A DNA stretch of 64,000 nt from Micromonospora cathayae (GTDB lineage Bacteria; Actinomycetota; Actinomycetes; Mycobacteriales; Micromonosporaceae): positions 4,989,001-5,053,000 of the forward strand of contig NZ_CP118615.1 of NCBI RefSeq assembly GCF_028993575.1, read 5' to 3'. The notes under the pieces are model-generated. The model was not told where the DNA came from and ran no database searches. It saw only the letters and a list, made by a program, of their open reading frames with translations. Shown here piece after piece: positions 7,980 through 19,030 of this stretch (the first letter of the stretch is position 1; every line of letters starts with the position of its first letter). The position numbers were made by a program, and so were the translations under genes.

Positions 7980-8654
7980 TCACCAGACCTGCTGGACGAT
8001 CTCCGCGGCCTGCTCCTCCCACTGCGCGTACGCGAACGGGTAGGCCGAGACCTGCACGGTCTGCGCGGCCACGGTCAGCGGGGCCTGCTGCCAGCCGTCG
8101 ACCCGCTTGAGGGCCTCGAAGAACGCCGTCGAGGCGTACTCGGGGTCGGTGACCTGGTCGGGCGTGCCCCAACCACTGGACGGGCGCTGCTGGAACAGCC
8201 CCTGCGAGTCGTGGTCGTTGTACGCGCCGAGGTGACCCAGGTTGTAGAGCTTCGACTCCTGGAGGGCGGTGGCGACGCCGATCACGGCGCCCCGCTCGCC
8301 GACACCGGTCTCCCGGGCCGTCTCGACGATCTCCCGCGCGTTGTCCAGCTGGGCGTCGTCCAGCGGGATGCGGGACTGGACGCCCTGCACGCCGTGCGGG
8401 ACGAGCCGGTCCGGGTCGGGACGCTCGGTCGTGACCGGCCCGGCCTGCACGGCGGGGACGGCGGTGGTGGTGCCGGTGGCGAGCGCGATGGCGGCCACCG
8501 CGTCGGGGTGCGGCGTACCGGTCACCTGGCCGGCGTACGCGGCGGGGCCGACGGCCAGCCCGCCGAGGACGGCGACACCGGCGACGCTGAGGACGGCCCT
8601 GCGGTACGAGGTCTTCGCGATGGCCGGGAGCCATCGGGTGAGGTGCTGCTGCAC
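7980..8654 (-). CDS. Secreted lysozyme-like cell-wall protein (paralogue 2)
   Basis: 224 residues from GTG 8652-8654 (AAAGGG upstream decides the start). The signal/anchor region YRRAVLSVAGVAVLGGLAVGPAAYA is followed by a linker and a domain with VATALQESKLYNLGHLG and DHDSQGLFQQRPSSGWGT, nearly identical in key blocks to the product of 5262-5855. The QESKL Glu may be catalytic by analogy with lysozyme-like/SLT domains; this is inference. The longer linker and divergent N-terminus show an old duplication. It is unusual that the two copies flank phoD in the opposite orientation. Confidence 0.8.
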   Translation of the reverse strand: MQQHLTRWLPAIAKTSYRRAVLSVAGVAVLGGLAVGPAAYAGQVTGTPHPDAVAAIALATGTTTAVPAVQAGPVTTERPDPDRLVPHGVQGVQSRIPLDDAQLDNAREIVETARETGVGERGAVIGVATALQESKLYNLGHLGAYNDHDSQGLFQQRPSSGWGTPDQVTDPEYASTAFFEALKRVDGWQQAPLTVAAQTVQVSAYPFAYAQWEEQAAEIVQQVW

Positions 8655-8937
8655 GATGGTTGCCCTTTCGATCGGTGGACATGTGCCGGGGGATCTGCCG
8701 TACCGACCCGGGGGTTCAGGGTCCGGGGGTACGGGGTACACAACCCGGCTGACCTGTCGGGCATTCCGGAAATGTCGGCCAGCGGCAGGACCGCTGCGGG
8801 CCGGGCAGCGTGGCCGGCAGGCGAGTGGCCCGGTGGCCGGCGACCTGCCGGCGGACCGGACGACCTGCCCTCACCGCCCGAAGCGGGCCGGTACACCGGG
8901 CCACGAACCGGACACCGCGCCGCCGTAGGCCCGGAAC

Positions 8938-10218
8938 CTACCGTCGCAGGGCCCGCCGTAACCGAAGGCCCGGAACCTCACCGTCGTGAGGCCCGCCGTA
9001 CCGGACCAGGACGTGCCAGAGCTGCTTGAGGTGCTGGTGGGTGACCGCCGCCGGCCCCCGGTCGGCCCAGCGGTCCGGCTCGGTCACCAGCGACGCGGCG
9101 GCCCGCCCGATCAGCGCGGCGTCGATCACGGCGCCCGGCTGCCCGAACTCGGCCAGCACCCGCGCCGCCAGCGGCGGGATCGCCGGCCCCCGGAAATCGG
9201 CGTCCACCCGGTCGACGGGGAGCACGAAACCGTCGTGCCAGCGCAGCTCGAACCCGCACCGGTCGGCGAGGTCCACCAGGGCCGCCCCGCAGCGCGTGCC
9301 CCGGAACGACGGGTCGGCCACCAGGGCCTCCACGTCGCGGGTCAGCACGACGTCGCCGTGCACCTGGGCCTCCACGTAGTCGTCCAGCGCGCGTACCGCC
9401 GCGCCCGGTGCCCAGGCGGCCCGTTCCGGCCGGCGCAGCAGGGTCCGCACCAGGGTGGCGACGTCCATCCCGGCGACGCCGAGACTGACGCCCTGCTCGT
9501 CGGTGGCGCGCAGCAGGGCGGCGAGCACCGGCTCGAACGCATCGAGCGTGCCCAGGTGCGCCGCGCCGAGATGGCTGTCACCAAAGCAGAAGGTGGTGCG
9601 GGCCAGCACCGCCGGCCGCAACCGCAGATGGCAGGAACCGAACCGGGGGCACGCCCCGTCCGGGTGGCCGAGCAGGTCCAGGCCGCCGTACTTCGGCCGC
9701 TCCGCCGGCCGTACCCCGGCGGCCTGGTACGCCCCGCCGAACAGTGCCTCCTCCCAGCGGTCCCGGTCCCCGCCGGGGAACGCGGTCAACCCGCCGCCGG
9801 AGACGCCGGTCTCGAACTGGCTGCGGTAGTGGCCCACCTCGGACAGGGCGTCGATCACCGTGCGTCCGTCGGCGAGGAGCCGGTCCGGGTGGAAGTTCAC
9901 GGTGACCCGGGCGCCCCGGGCGATCGCGGTGATCAGCTGCTCCGGGTCGGGGCAGACACCGGAACCGGCCAGGACGCGGGCGATCGACGCCAACGCGTCG
10001 GGCCGGTCCCGCCGGGCGGTCGCGCGGACGTGCCGCAGCGCCGCCCGCTGCGCGGCGGTCAGCGTCGCGTCCGCCTCGGTCTCCGTCTCGGCCGGAGCGG
10101 ACGGACCGGGGACCGCCGGGGCGGAGAGACCGGGAATGGCCGGGCCGGGGACGGCCGGGGCGCAGGGGCCGTGAGCAGCCGGGGTCGCCGGGCCGGGGGT
10201 GGTCGGGGAAGCATCCAC
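8938..10218 (-). CDS. DUF3626 domain protein
   Basis: About 426 residues from GTG 10216-10218. A further GTG at 10318-10320 would add 34 Arg/Gly-rich residues; I prefer the shorter start because the extra stretch looks non-coding. A Pro/Ala-rich N-terminus (residues 1-55) precedes a domain with AALRHVRATARRDRP, VTVNFHPDRLLADGRTVIDAL, GVSGGGLTAFPGGDRDRWEEALFG, YGGLDLLGHPDGACPRFGSCHLRL and TTFCFGDSHLGA. These blocks match my memory of DUF3626, a family of unknown function with conserved His, Asp and Cys that suggest an enzyme. Function unknown. Confidence 0.75.
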   Translation of the reverse strand: MDASPTTPGPATPAAHGPCAPAVPGPAIPGLSAPAVPGPSAPAETETEADATLTAAQRAALRHVRATARRDRPDALASIARVLAGSGVCPDPEQLITAIARGARVTVNFHPDRLLADGRTVIDALSEVGHYRSQFETGVSGGGLTAFPGGDRDRWEEALFGGAYQAAGVRPAERPKYGGLDLLGHPDGACPRFGSCHLRLRPAVLARTTFCFGDSHLGAAHLGTLDAFEPVLAALLRATDEQGVSLGVAGMDVATLVRTLLRRPERAAWAPGAAVRALDDYVEAQVHGDVVLTRDVEALVADPSFRGTRCGAALVDLADRCGFELRWHDGFVLPVDRVDADFRGPAIPPLAARVLAEFGQPGAVIDAALIGRAAASLVTEPDRWADRGPAAVTHQHLKQLWHVLVRYGGPHDGEVPGLRLRRALRR

Positions 10219-10345
10219 GTCGGCGAGTATGCGCCGCCGCCGGTCCGGGCCACCGCCGGTTTTCGGCCGACGTCCGCGGCGCGCACCGGCCCGGCCCTGG
10301 CGGCCGGTCGGGTGGTGCACCGCGCGGACCGGCGGCCACCGGCGG

Positions 10346-10378
10346 CTGGCGCGCCCCGGGTCAGCCGGGGCGCGCCAG
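10346..10378 (-). terminator. 14-bp perfect hairpin downstream of the MBL hydrolase gene
   Basis: Arms 10346-10359 and 10365-10378 are exact complements with a 5-base loop. It is placed 53 bp beyond the stop of the mscR operon (minus strand), so it should end that transcript. Confidence 0.65.
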
Positions 10379-10380
10379 CT

Positions 10381-10439
10381 GCCGGCAGGCCCGGGTCAGT
10401 GGCCCGGTGCCGGCGGCCGGCAGGCCCGGGTCAGTGGCC
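10381..10439. repeat. 24-bp direct repeat carrying a copy of the MBL gene's 3' end
   Basis: The 24-base word starting GCCGGCAGGCCCGGGTCAGT occurs at 10381-10404 and again at 10416-10439. The second copy contains the stop codon of the MBL gene (10431-10433); the first is a duplicate just past the gene. A short tandem duplication is the simplest cause. Confidence 0.7.
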
Positions 10440-11060
10440 GCGCGCCAGCCACTCGTCGAGGTGCGGGGCCTCCGCGCCGATGCTGGTGCTGTCCCCGTGT
10501 CCGGTGTGCACCACGGTCTCCGGTGGCAGGGTCAACAGCCGCTCCCGGATCGAGGTGACGATCGTGCCGAAGTCGCTGTACGACCGGCCCGTCGCGCCCG
10601 GACCCCCGGCGAAGAGGGTGTCGCCGGTGAAGACCACCCCGAGCTGGGGGGCGTGGAAGCTGCACGCCCCGGGACTGTGGCCGGGGGTGTGCAGCACGTG
10701 CAGGATGGTGCCGCCGACCTCGACGGTGTCGCCGTCGCGCAGCTCCCCGTCCGGGGCGGTGTCCGGGTGCACCATGTCCCACAGCACCCGGTCGGCCGGG
10801 TGCAGCAGCACCGGCGCGCCGGTGGCCCGGGCCAGCTCGGGGGCCACCCGGACGTGGTCGTCGTGGGCGTGGGTGGCGAGGATCGCCCGGACCCGCCGCC
10901 CGGCGACCGCGGCGAGGATCGCCTCGACGTCGTGCGGGGCGTCGAGCACCACGCACTCGGCGTCGTCACCGACCACCCAGACGTTGTTGTCCACGTCGAA
11001 GGTCTGGCCGTCGAGGGAGAAGGTGCCGCTGGTGACGGCGTGGTCGACCCGGGCCGCCAT
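10431..11060 (-). CDS. MBL-fold hydrolase of the mycothiol formaldehyde pathway
   Basis: 209 residues of metallo-beta-lactamase fold with the metal motif THAHDDH (HxHxDH), HTPGHSPGACSFH, GDTLF and the C-terminal HTGHGDSTS. It overlaps the end of the mscR gene (TGATG), so the two are translationally coupled. This pairing is common in actinobacteria, where the hydrolase is thought to cleave S-formylmycothiol after MscR, in place of S-formylglutathione hydrolase. Family call is firm; the exact substrate is inferred from context. A hairpin follows at 10346-10378. Confidence 0.88.
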   Translation of the reverse strand: MAARVDHAVTSGTFSLDGQTFDVDNNVWVVGDDAECVVLDAPHDVEAILAAVAGRRVRAILATHAHDDHVRVAPELARATGAPVLLHPADRVLWDMVHPDTAPDGELRDGDTVEVGGTILHVLHTPGHSPGACSFHAPQLGVVFTGDTLFAGGPGATGRSYSDFGTIVTSIRERLLTLPPETVVHTGHGDSTSIGAEAPHLDEWLARGH

Positions 11061-12145
11061 CAGAGGACCACCACCGAGCGGAGCACGTCACCGGCGTGCA
11101 TCCGGCCGAACGCCTCCTCGACCTGGTCCAGGCCGATCTCCTCGGTCACGAAGGCGTCCAGGTCCAGCCGGCCCTGCAGGTACAGCTCGGTCAGCAGCGG
11201 GAAGTCGCGGCTGGGCAGGCAGTCGCCGTACCAGCTCGACTTGAGCGCCCCGCCCCGGCCGAAGACGTCCAGCAGCGGCAGGTCGACGGTCATCTCCGGG
11301 GTGGGCACCCCCACCAGGACGACCGTGCCGGCCAGGTCGCGGGCGTAGAACGCCTGTTTCCAGGTCTCCGGGCGGCCGACCGCGTCGATGACCACGTCCG
11401 CGCCGAACCCGCCGGTGGCCGCGCGGATCGCCTCGACCGGGTCCTCCGCGCTGGCGTCCACCACGTGGGTCGCGCCGAACTTCCGGGCCCAGTCGAGTTT
11501 GCGGGGGTCCCGGTCGACGGCGACGATGGTGGTGGCCCCGGCCAGCGTCGCGCCCGCGATCGCCGCGTCGCCCACCCCGCCACAGCCGATGACGGCCACC
11601 GAGTCGCCGCGGGTCACCCCGCCGGTGTTCATCGCCGCGCCGAGCCCGGCCATCACGCCGCAGCCGAGCAGGCCCACCGCGGCCGGTCGGGCCGCCGGGT
11701 CGACCTTGGTGCACTGGCCGGCGTGGACCAGGGTCTTCTCGGCGAAAGCGCCGATGCCCAGGGCCGGCGACAGCTCCGTACCGTCGGTGAGGGTCATCTT
11801 CTGGGCGGCGTTGTGCGTGTTGAAGCAGTACCAGGGCCGACCCCGGCGGCAGGCCCGGCAGTCGCCGCAGACCGCCCGCCAGTTGAGGACCACGAAGTCA
11901 CCCGGCGCGACCCCGGTGACCCCCTCGCCGACCTGTTCCACGATGCCGGCGGCCTCGTGGCCGAGCAGGAACGGGTAGTCGTCGCTGATGCCGCCCTCCC
12001 GGTAGTGCAGGTCGGTGTGGCACACCCCGCAGGACTGGACGCGGACGATGGCCTCCCCCGGCCCGGGATCGGGCAGCACGATGGTGGTGACCTCGACCGG
12101 TGCGCCCCTGCGCCGCGAGATCACTCCCCGGACTTGCTGGCTCAC
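11060..12145 (-). CDS. mscR: S-(hydroxymethyl)mycothiol dehydrogenase (NAD/mycothiol formaldehyde dehydrogenase)
   Basis: 361 residues from GTG 12143-12145, which follows AGGGGGAGA; this equals the family length. Zinc alcohol-dehydrogenase architecture: CGVCHTD (catalytic Zn Cys), [15 protein letters not shown], the structural Zn cluster [15 protein letters not shown], and a Rossmann segment [16 protein letters not shown]. The family oxidises S-hydroxymethylmycothiol (formaldehyde adduct) with NAD and can reduce S-nitrosomycothiol. The MBL hydrolase directly downstream completes the pathway. This is good evidence for mycothiol as the cell's thiol. Confidence 0.93.
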   Translation of the reverse strand: MSQQVRGVISRRRGAPVEVTTIVLPDPGPGEAIVRVQSCGVCHTDLHYREGGISDDYPFLLGHEAAGIVEQVGEGVTGVAPGDFVVLNWRAVCGDCRACRRGRPWYCFNTHNAAQKMTLTDGTELSPALGIGAFAEKTLVHAGQCTKVDPAARPAAVGLLGCGVMAGLGAAMNTGGVTRGDSVAVIGCGGVGDAAIAGATLAGATTIVAVDRDPRKLDWARKFGATHVVDASAEDPVEAIRAATGGFGADVVIDAVGRPETWKQAFYARDLAGTVVLVGVPTPEMTVDLPLLDVFGRGGALKSSWYGDCLPSRDFPLLTELYLQGRLDLDAFVTEEIGLDQVEEAFGRMHAGDVLRSVVVL

Positions 12146-12363
12146 GCTCTCCCCCTCTGCTCCGCCGCGACGCCGCGCCGGTACGTCGATCATGTCCTTC
12201 TGGCAACCTACTCCGCTGCCCGCGCCCCGGCCCAGCACGCGGCGGTCGTGCTGCCCGGTGGTGCGCCTGTCGCTGGCCCCGTCACGGAGAAGCTGAGGAA
12301 TCCACCGGTTCGCCCCCGCGTGCCGTGACCGGACACCCGGTAAGGGTCCGACAGAATTCCGGA

Positions 12364-13809
12364 ATGCTGCATCACCGGTGGCTGTTCGCCGACCAACTCG
12401 GGCCGCACTTCCTCGACGACGACCGCCAGCCGGTGCTGCTGATCGAGACAAAAGGGATCTTCCGCGCCCGGCCGATGCACCGGCAGAAGGCGCACCTGAT
12501 CCTCTCCGCGCTCCGGCACCGGGCGGCCGAGTTGGGTGAGCGGGCGCTGCTGGTCCGGGCCGAGACGTTCCGGGAGGGGCTGCGCCAGGTGACGACCGGA
12601 CCGGTCGAGGTGTGCCATCCGACGTCCCGGGCCGCGCTGCGGTTCGTCCGCTCCGTCGACGGTCTGACCGTACTGCCGCCACGCGGGTTCCTCACCCGGT
12701 TCGACGACTTCACCGAGTGGGCGGACCGCGGTCGCCGCGCGCCGTTGCGGGTGGACGACTTCTACCGCTTCGCCAGGAAACGACACCGGATCCTGACGTC
12801 CGGCCGTCCCGCGTCGGCTGGGCGCGCCACCCCCGTGCCGACGGCTCCGCTCCCGCCGCCACCGGCCGTCGTCGAGGACGACATCGACGCCGGGGTACGC
12901 CGGGACCTGGACCGGTGGGCCGCCGAAGGGATCCGGTTCGTCGGGCGGGACGCGCCCCGGGCGTACCCGGTCACCCACGCCGAGGCCACCGCCCGGCTGC
13001 GGCACTTCCTCACCCACCGGCTGCCGGCATACGGGCGGCACCGGGAGGCCCTGCGCCCCGACGACCCGACGCTGGCGCACAGCCTGCTGTCGTCGTCGCT
13101 CAACCTGGGGCTGCTCGACCCGGCGGAAGTGGTCCGGGCGGTCGAGGCGCGGTACCGGACGGGTCAGGTGCCCCGGTCGGCGGCCGAGGCGTTCCTGCGG
13201 CAGCTCGTCGGTTGGCGGGAGTTCCTCTGGCAGCTTTACTGGTACTTCGCCCCGGCCTACCGGGGCCGGGACTGGTTGCCCGCGACCGGGCCGCTGCCGG
13301 ACTGGTTCCGTGATCTCGACGCCGATACGGTACGGGCCCGCTGCCTGGCCGATACGCTCCGCGCCGTCCGGGACACCGGTTGGGCCCACCAGACCCGACG
13401 CCTGCTGGTGCTGGGCAACCACGCGCTCCAGCAGGGTTGGCGACCCGACGAGTTGACGGCCTGGTTCCGGGACAGCTTCGTCGACGGCACCGACTGGGTG
13501 ATGAACGCGACCGTGGTCGGCATGAGCCAGTACGCGGACCTGGCCCGGATCGACACCCGCCCGTACGCGGTCGACGGCCGGCACCTGGCCGACCTCGGGG
13601 CCGACTGCGCGGGGTGCCGGTACCGGCCGGAGCAGGCCGTCGGCCCGGACGCCTGCCCGTTCACCGGGGGTTTCGAGGCGTTCCTGGACCGGAACCGCAC
13701 CCGGCTGGCCGGCGATCCCCGGTTCGCCGCCGCACTGGCCGGCCGGGACGACCGCGCACGGCACGGGGCGGCACCTCAGGAGGAGGCCCGGGAACACGCC
13801 GCGCCCTGA
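12364..13809 (+). CDS. FeS-type prokaryotic (6-4) photolyase / cryptochrome (FeS-BCP)
   Basis: 481 residues from ATG 12364 ([16 protein letters not shown]), the usual N-terminus of the deoxyribodipyrimidine-photolyase-related family. Cysteines at 327, 415, 418 and 431 show C-x87-C-x2-C-x12-C spacing, the same as the [4Fe-4S] ligands of Agrobacterium PhrB. C-terminal FAD-binding blocks such as GNHALQQGW and [16 protein letters not shown] are present. It should repair (6-4) photoproducts using light. No strong ribosome site precedes ATG. It is divergent from mscR, without obvious functional link. Confidence 0.9.
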   Translation: MLHHRWLFADQLGPHFLDDDRQPVLLIETKGIFRARPMHRQKAHLILSALRHRAAELGERALLVRAETFREGLRQVTTGPVEVCHPTSRAALRFVRSVDGLTVLPPRGFLTRFDDFTEWADRGRRAPLRVDDFYRFARKRHRILTSGRPASAGRATPVPTAPLPPPPAVVEDDIDAGVRRDLDRWAAEGIRFVGRDAPRAYPVTHAEATARLRHFLTHRLPAYGRHREALRPDDPTLAHSLLSSSLNLGLLDPAEVVRAVEARYRTGQVPRSAAEAFLRQLVGWREFLWQLYWYFAPAYRGRDWLPATGPLPDWFRDLDADTVRARCLADTLRAVRDTGWAHQTRRLLVLGNHALQQGWRPDELTAWFRDSFVDGTDWVMNATVVGMSQYADLARIDTRPYAVDGRHLADLGADCAGCRYRPEQAVGPDACPFTGGFEAFLDRNRTRLAGDPRFAAALAGRDDRARHGAAPQEEAREHAAP

Positions 13810-13834
13810 CCCGGTGACCCGGGCCGGAGCGGGT

Positions 13835-14687
13835 TCACGCCCCGGGTGCGGCGGCGCTCCGGCGCCGGGCGGCCCGGCGGGCACCGAGGGCGAGCAGCCG
13901 GCCGTACGAGGCGGGCAGCAGCCGGGCCAGCAGATCCGGCACGGTCGCCGACCAGCCGACGAGCACCCGGCCCCGGCGACGCCGCGCCCCCTCGATGATC
14001 TTCTCGGCGGCGTCCGCCGGGTCGATGGTGAGCAGCTTCTCGAACTGCCGCCGGCCGGCCTCGTACTCGTCCGGATCGACGCCGCTGCCGACCCTGGCGG
14101 CCGCGGCGATGCCGGTGCGGATGCCGCCCGGGTGCACGCAGGTGACCCCGATGCCGTCGTCGACGAGTTCGTGGCGCAGTGCCTCGGTGAAGCCCCGGAC
14201 GGCGAACTTGCTGGCCGCGTAGGCGGCCTGGCCGGCCGGGGCGATCAGGCCGAAGAGGCTGGAGACGGTGACCAGGTGGGAGCCGGGGTCGGCCTTCAGG
14301 GCGGGCAGCAGCGCGTGGGTCAGCTGCACCACCGCCCGGAAGTTGACGTCGATCACCCAGCCGAACTCGGCCAGGGTGACCTGGTCGAACCGTCCGCCCA
14401 GGGCGACCCCGGCGTTGTTGACCAGCAGCCGGATCCGGGGATGGGCGGTCCGGACCACCTCGGCGATCCGGGCGGTGTCGTCGGCGTCGGCCAGGTCGAC
14501 CACGTGGGTGTCGACCCGCAGGTCGGGGTGGGCGGCCCGGACGGCGGCGGCGACCGCGGCGAGCCGCTCGGCGTCCCGGTCGAGCAGGACGAGGTGACTG
14601 CCCCGGCGGGCCAGGCCGTGGGTGAGGGCCGCGCCGATCCCGCCGGCCGCGCCGGTGACCACGGCCGTGCCGCCGGGCAGGACGAGG

Positions 14688-14695
<8 letters not shown>
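13835..14695 (-). CDS. SDR family oxidoreductase paired with a Baeyer-Villiger monooxygenase
   Basis: 286 residues: TGAAGGIG at 14-21, NNAG at 93-96, Ser at about 145-146, Y159/K163 in YAASK. The C-terminus is basic (RRAARRRSAA), which could aid membrane association. GTG start 14693-14695 overlaps the end of the upstream monooxygenase gene by 8 bp, so the two form an operon. Such SDR-flavin monooxygenase pairs are common in mycobacteria and related genera (lipid or ketone/alcohol oxidation, mymA-like). Substrate unknown. Confidence 0.88.
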
Positions 14696-16172
<1,477 letters not shown>

Positions 16173-16281
16173 GCCGCCCTCGCTTCCACGCTCCGTGACC
16201 GCCGGTCGACGGACCGACGCCACTACCGGACAGTAACGACACCGCCCGGACCGGTCAACGTCGGCTGCCGGCGGGGTGCGG

Positions 16282-16887
16282 TCAGCCGCTCTGGCCCGGC
16301 GCGAGGTAGCGGTAGCGGTCGCCGACGGTCTCGGTGAACCAGCCGTCGACGCTGGCCAGGCCGCGCTCGTTGAGCTGCGCGTCGTGGATCGGGAACACCC
16401 GTTCCGCGGTCACCGTGACCGCGAAGTCGATCGCCTCGGTCAGCTTGAGCCAGGACGCCTGCGCCGGCACCAGCAGCGTCTCCACCGGCACGTCCGGCGG
16501 GCACAGCGAGTCGCCGGGGTGGTAGAGCCGGTCGTCGACCAGGTAGCCGAGGTTGGCGCAGTCGGGCTGCCCACCGTGGATGGTGGCGTGCCGGCCACCG
16601 AAGGCGGTCACCGCGAAGCCGGCGGCGGTGAAGCGCTCCCCGGCCCGGACCCGGACCACCGGCAGCGGCACCGGGCCGGCCAGTCGGGCGTCTTCCGGCA
16701 GGTACACCGGCACGCCCAGCCCGGCCAGCCTCAGCACGTCGACGTGGTCGGTGTGCTCGTGGGTGACCAGGACGGCGTCCGCGCCGGCCAACGCCCGGGG
16801 CTCGCTCCAGGTGCCCGGGTCGACGACCAGCACCCGGCCGTCGAGCTCCAGGCGCACGCAGGAGTGGGTGAACTTGGTGACCTTCAC
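16282..16887 (-). CDS. UlaG-like MBL-fold metal-dependent hydrolase
   Basis: 201 residues from GTG 16885-16887 (VKVTKFTHSCVRLELDG). It has the UlaG-like start THSCVRLE, the motif VTHEHTDHVD (HxHxDH), and FGGRHATIHGG plus YHPGDSL later. The family includes L-ascorbate-6-phosphate lactonase relatives and many uncharacterised hydrolases. No strong ribosome site is visible. It is divergent from archease; the 153-bp gap between them contains an imperfect repeat of a GGCCCGCGTGG-starting unit, without recognised function. Confidence 0.85.
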   Translation of the reverse strand: MKVTKFTHSCVRLELDGRVLVVDPGTWSEPRALAGADAVLVTHEHTDHVDVLRLAGLGVPVYLPEDARLAGPVPLPVVRVRAGERFTAAGFAVTAFGGRHATIHGGQPDCANLGYLVDDRLYHPGDSLCPPDVPVETLLVPAQASWLKLTEAIDFAVTVTAERVFPIHDAQLNERGLASVDGWFTETVGDRYRYLAPGQSG

Positions 16888-17040
16888 CGGGGGCACCCTA
16901 CGCCGAACGCGGCCCGGCTGGTGGCCCGCGTGGTCAGCCCCGGCGTCGGCTGTCCCGGGGCCCGCGTGGCCAGCACCGGGGTGGGGTACCCGGGAGGTCG
17001 GGGCTGCGGCAACCGGCCCGGACGGCCGGTCGGGCCGGGC

Positions 17041-17481
17041 ATGATCGGGGACATGGGCCGACCTTCCGGGCGGGGGCACCGCCGGGTGCCGCACACCGCC
17101 GACGTCCGGATCGAGGCGTGGGCGCCGACCCGCCAGGAGTGCCTGGCCGAGGCGGTCACCGCGCTGGTGGCGACGTTCGCCGACACCGGGGACGCTCCGG
17201 CGTCCGGTACCGGCGGGTTCACCGTGCCACCCGGACCGGACGAGGACCTGCTGGTGGCGGTACTGGACGAGGTGGTGTTCCGGTTGGAGACCGAAGGTGT
17301 CGTCCCGGTGGCGACCGAGGTGGTCGCGGCCGACGACGGAGGGGCGCGGGTGCGCTGGCGGACCGTCGACACCGACGCGGTGACCCCGGTCGGCGCGGTA
17401 CCGAAGGCGGTGTCGCTGCACGGCCTGCGGTTCGGTCCGGGAGCGTCCGGCTGGTGCTGCGCGGTGACGCTGGACGTGTGA
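17041..17481 (+). CDS. Archease
   Basis: 146 residues from ATG 17041 (an alternative ATG at 17053 would remove four residues). HTADVRIEAWAPTRQECLAEAV is the archease signature, with the Asp used for metal binding, and the C-terminus has VSLHGLRFG. Archease is a small cofactor that speeds up and re-activates the RNA ligase RtcB. Its partner rtcB faces it 63 bp away (convergent), the same functional pairing found across domains though with opposite orientation here. Confidence 0.92.
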   Translation: MIGDMGRPSGRGHRRVPHTADVRIEAWAPTRQECLAEAVTALVATFADTGDAPASGTGGFTVPPGPDEDLLVAVLDEVVFRLETEGVVPVATEVVAADDGGARVRWRTVDTDAVTPVGAVPKAVSLHGLRFGPGASGWCCAVTLDV

Positions 17482-17544
17482 CCGTGCCGGCCGGCGGCCG
17501 GGTGGGCGACACTGGACGCGCGACCCGGTCTGCCGCCGGGTGGG

Positions 17545-18963
17545 TCAGCCCTTGACCACGCCCAACGGGACCAGCCGGGCGACCCGGCGGCCCAGGCCGG
17601 CGGCCTCGGCCACGTCGACCACCGCGGCGACGTCCTTGTACGCCCCCGGCATCTCCTCGGCCAGGCCACGCCAGGACGCACCGCGCACCGCGATGCCCCG
17701 GGCCGCCAGGTCCCGCCGCAGGTCCTGCCCCCGCACCGTGGTGGTGGCCTGCCGGCGGCTGCGGGTCCGGCCGGCCCCGTGGCAGGTGGACGCGAACGCG
17801 GGCGCGCCGGGTACCCCGGTCAGCACGTACGAGGCGGTGCCCATCGAACCGGGGATCAGCACCGGCTGCCCGACCGGACGCAGGTCGTCGGGGAGGTCGG
17901 GGTGGCCCGGTGGGAACGCCCGGGTGGCGCCCTTGCGGTGTACGCACAGCCGGCGGTCCACCCCGTCGAGCGGATGGTCCTCGATCTTGGCGAGGTTGTG
18001 CGAGACGTCGTAGACCAGGTCGAGGCGGCAGCCGGCGACCCGGGTGAACACCCGGCGGGCCGCCTCGGCGAGCAGCTGCCGGTTGGCGCGGGCGTAGTTG
18101 GCGGCGGCGGCCATCGCCCCCAGGTACGCCCGGCCGGGTGCGGAGTCCACCGGCGCGCAGGCCAACTGGCGGTCCGGCACCGTGATGCCGTACCGGGGCA
18201 TGGCGTGTTCCATGGCGCGGACATGGTCGGTGCAGATCTGGTGGCCCAGTCCCCGCGAGCCGCTGTGCACCATCAGGCAGACCTGCCCGGCGCGCAGCCC
18301 GAACGCGGTCGCCACCGGCTCGTCGTACACCTCGGAGACGGCCTGGACCTCCAGGAAGTGGTTGCCGGAACCGAGGCTGCCCACCTGGCCCCGGCCGCGC
18401 TGTACCGCCCGTTCGCTGACCTGCGTCGGGTCGGCGTCGTCGACCGCGCCGCCGTCCTCGCAGCGGTCCAGGTCCCGGACGACGCCGTGGCCCCGCTCGA
18501 CGGCGTAGCGGGAACCGCCGCGCAGCACCGCGTCCAGCTCGGCGCGGTCGGCGAGCTGCCAGACCGCGCCCCGTCCCATGCCCCGGGGGATCGCCGCGTC
18601 CAGGCCGTCCATCAACGCCCCGCACAGCCGGGGGAACTCGGCGCGGTCCAGGTCGGCGGCGAGCAGCCGCACCCCGCAGGAGATGTCGAACCCGACCCCG
18701 CCCGGTGAGACCACCCCGCCGGCGGCGGTGTCCGTGGCGGCCACCCCGCCGATCGGGAAGCCGTACCCCCAGTGGATGTCGGGCATGGCGTACGCGGCGT
18801 CGACGATGCCGGGCAGGGTCGCCACGTTCGCCACCTGGTCCAGGGACCGGTCCTCGCCCAGGTCGGGCAGGAGCGGACGGGCGGCGAACACCACTCCGGG
18901 TACCCGCATCGGATCGCGCCGGTCGATCCGGAACCGGTACGGCGTCTCCTCCACCAGCTCCAC
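17545..18963 (-). CDS. rtcB: RtcB family RNA-splicing ligase
   Basis: 472 residues. Conserved blocks: [29 protein letters not shown] (metal Cys), [25 protein letters not shown] and, near the C-terminus, [16 protein letters not shown] with the His that is guanylylated. RtcB joins 2',3'-cyclic phosphate or 3'-phosphate RNA ends to 5'-OH ends using GTP and Mn. With archease next door the system is complete for RNA repair after stress or toxin cleavage. GTG start at 18961-18963. The physiological RNA substrate in actinobacteria is not established. Confidence 0.95.
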   Translation of the reverse strand: MELVEETPYRFRIDRRDPMRVPGVVFAARPLLPDLGEDRSLDQVANVATLPGIVDAAYAMPDIHWGYGFPIGGVAATDTAAGGVVSPGGVGFDISCGVRLLAADLDRAEFPRLCGALMDGLDAAIPRGMGRGAVWQLADRAELDAVLRGGSRYAVERGHGVVRDLDRCEDGGAVDDADPTQVSERAVQRGRGQVGSLGSGNHFLEVQAVSEVYDEPVATAFGLRAGQVCLMVHSGSRGLGHQICTDHVRAMEHAMPRYGITVPDRQLACAPVDSAPGRAYLGAMAAAANYARANRQLLAEAARRVFTRVAGCRLDLVYDVSHNLAKIEDHPLDGVDRRLCVHRKGATRAFPPGHPDLPDDLRPVGQPVLIPGSMGTASYVLTGVPGAPAFASTCHGAGRTRSRRQATTTVRGQDLRRDLAARGIAVRGASWRGLAEEMPGAYKDVAAVVDVAEAAGLGRRVARLVPLGVVKG

Positions 18964-19030
18964 GACGGCGGCCTACCCGCCCGGCCGGCGTCCACACCTC
19001 GACGCCGGCCGGTCCCGGGACCGTGAGGGC

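Noticed and set aside
16888..17040. Imperfect GGCCCGCGTGG repeats between the MBL hydrolase and archease genes as operators
   Set aside because: Repeats are irregular and resemble general GC-rich low complexity; no palindromic core.
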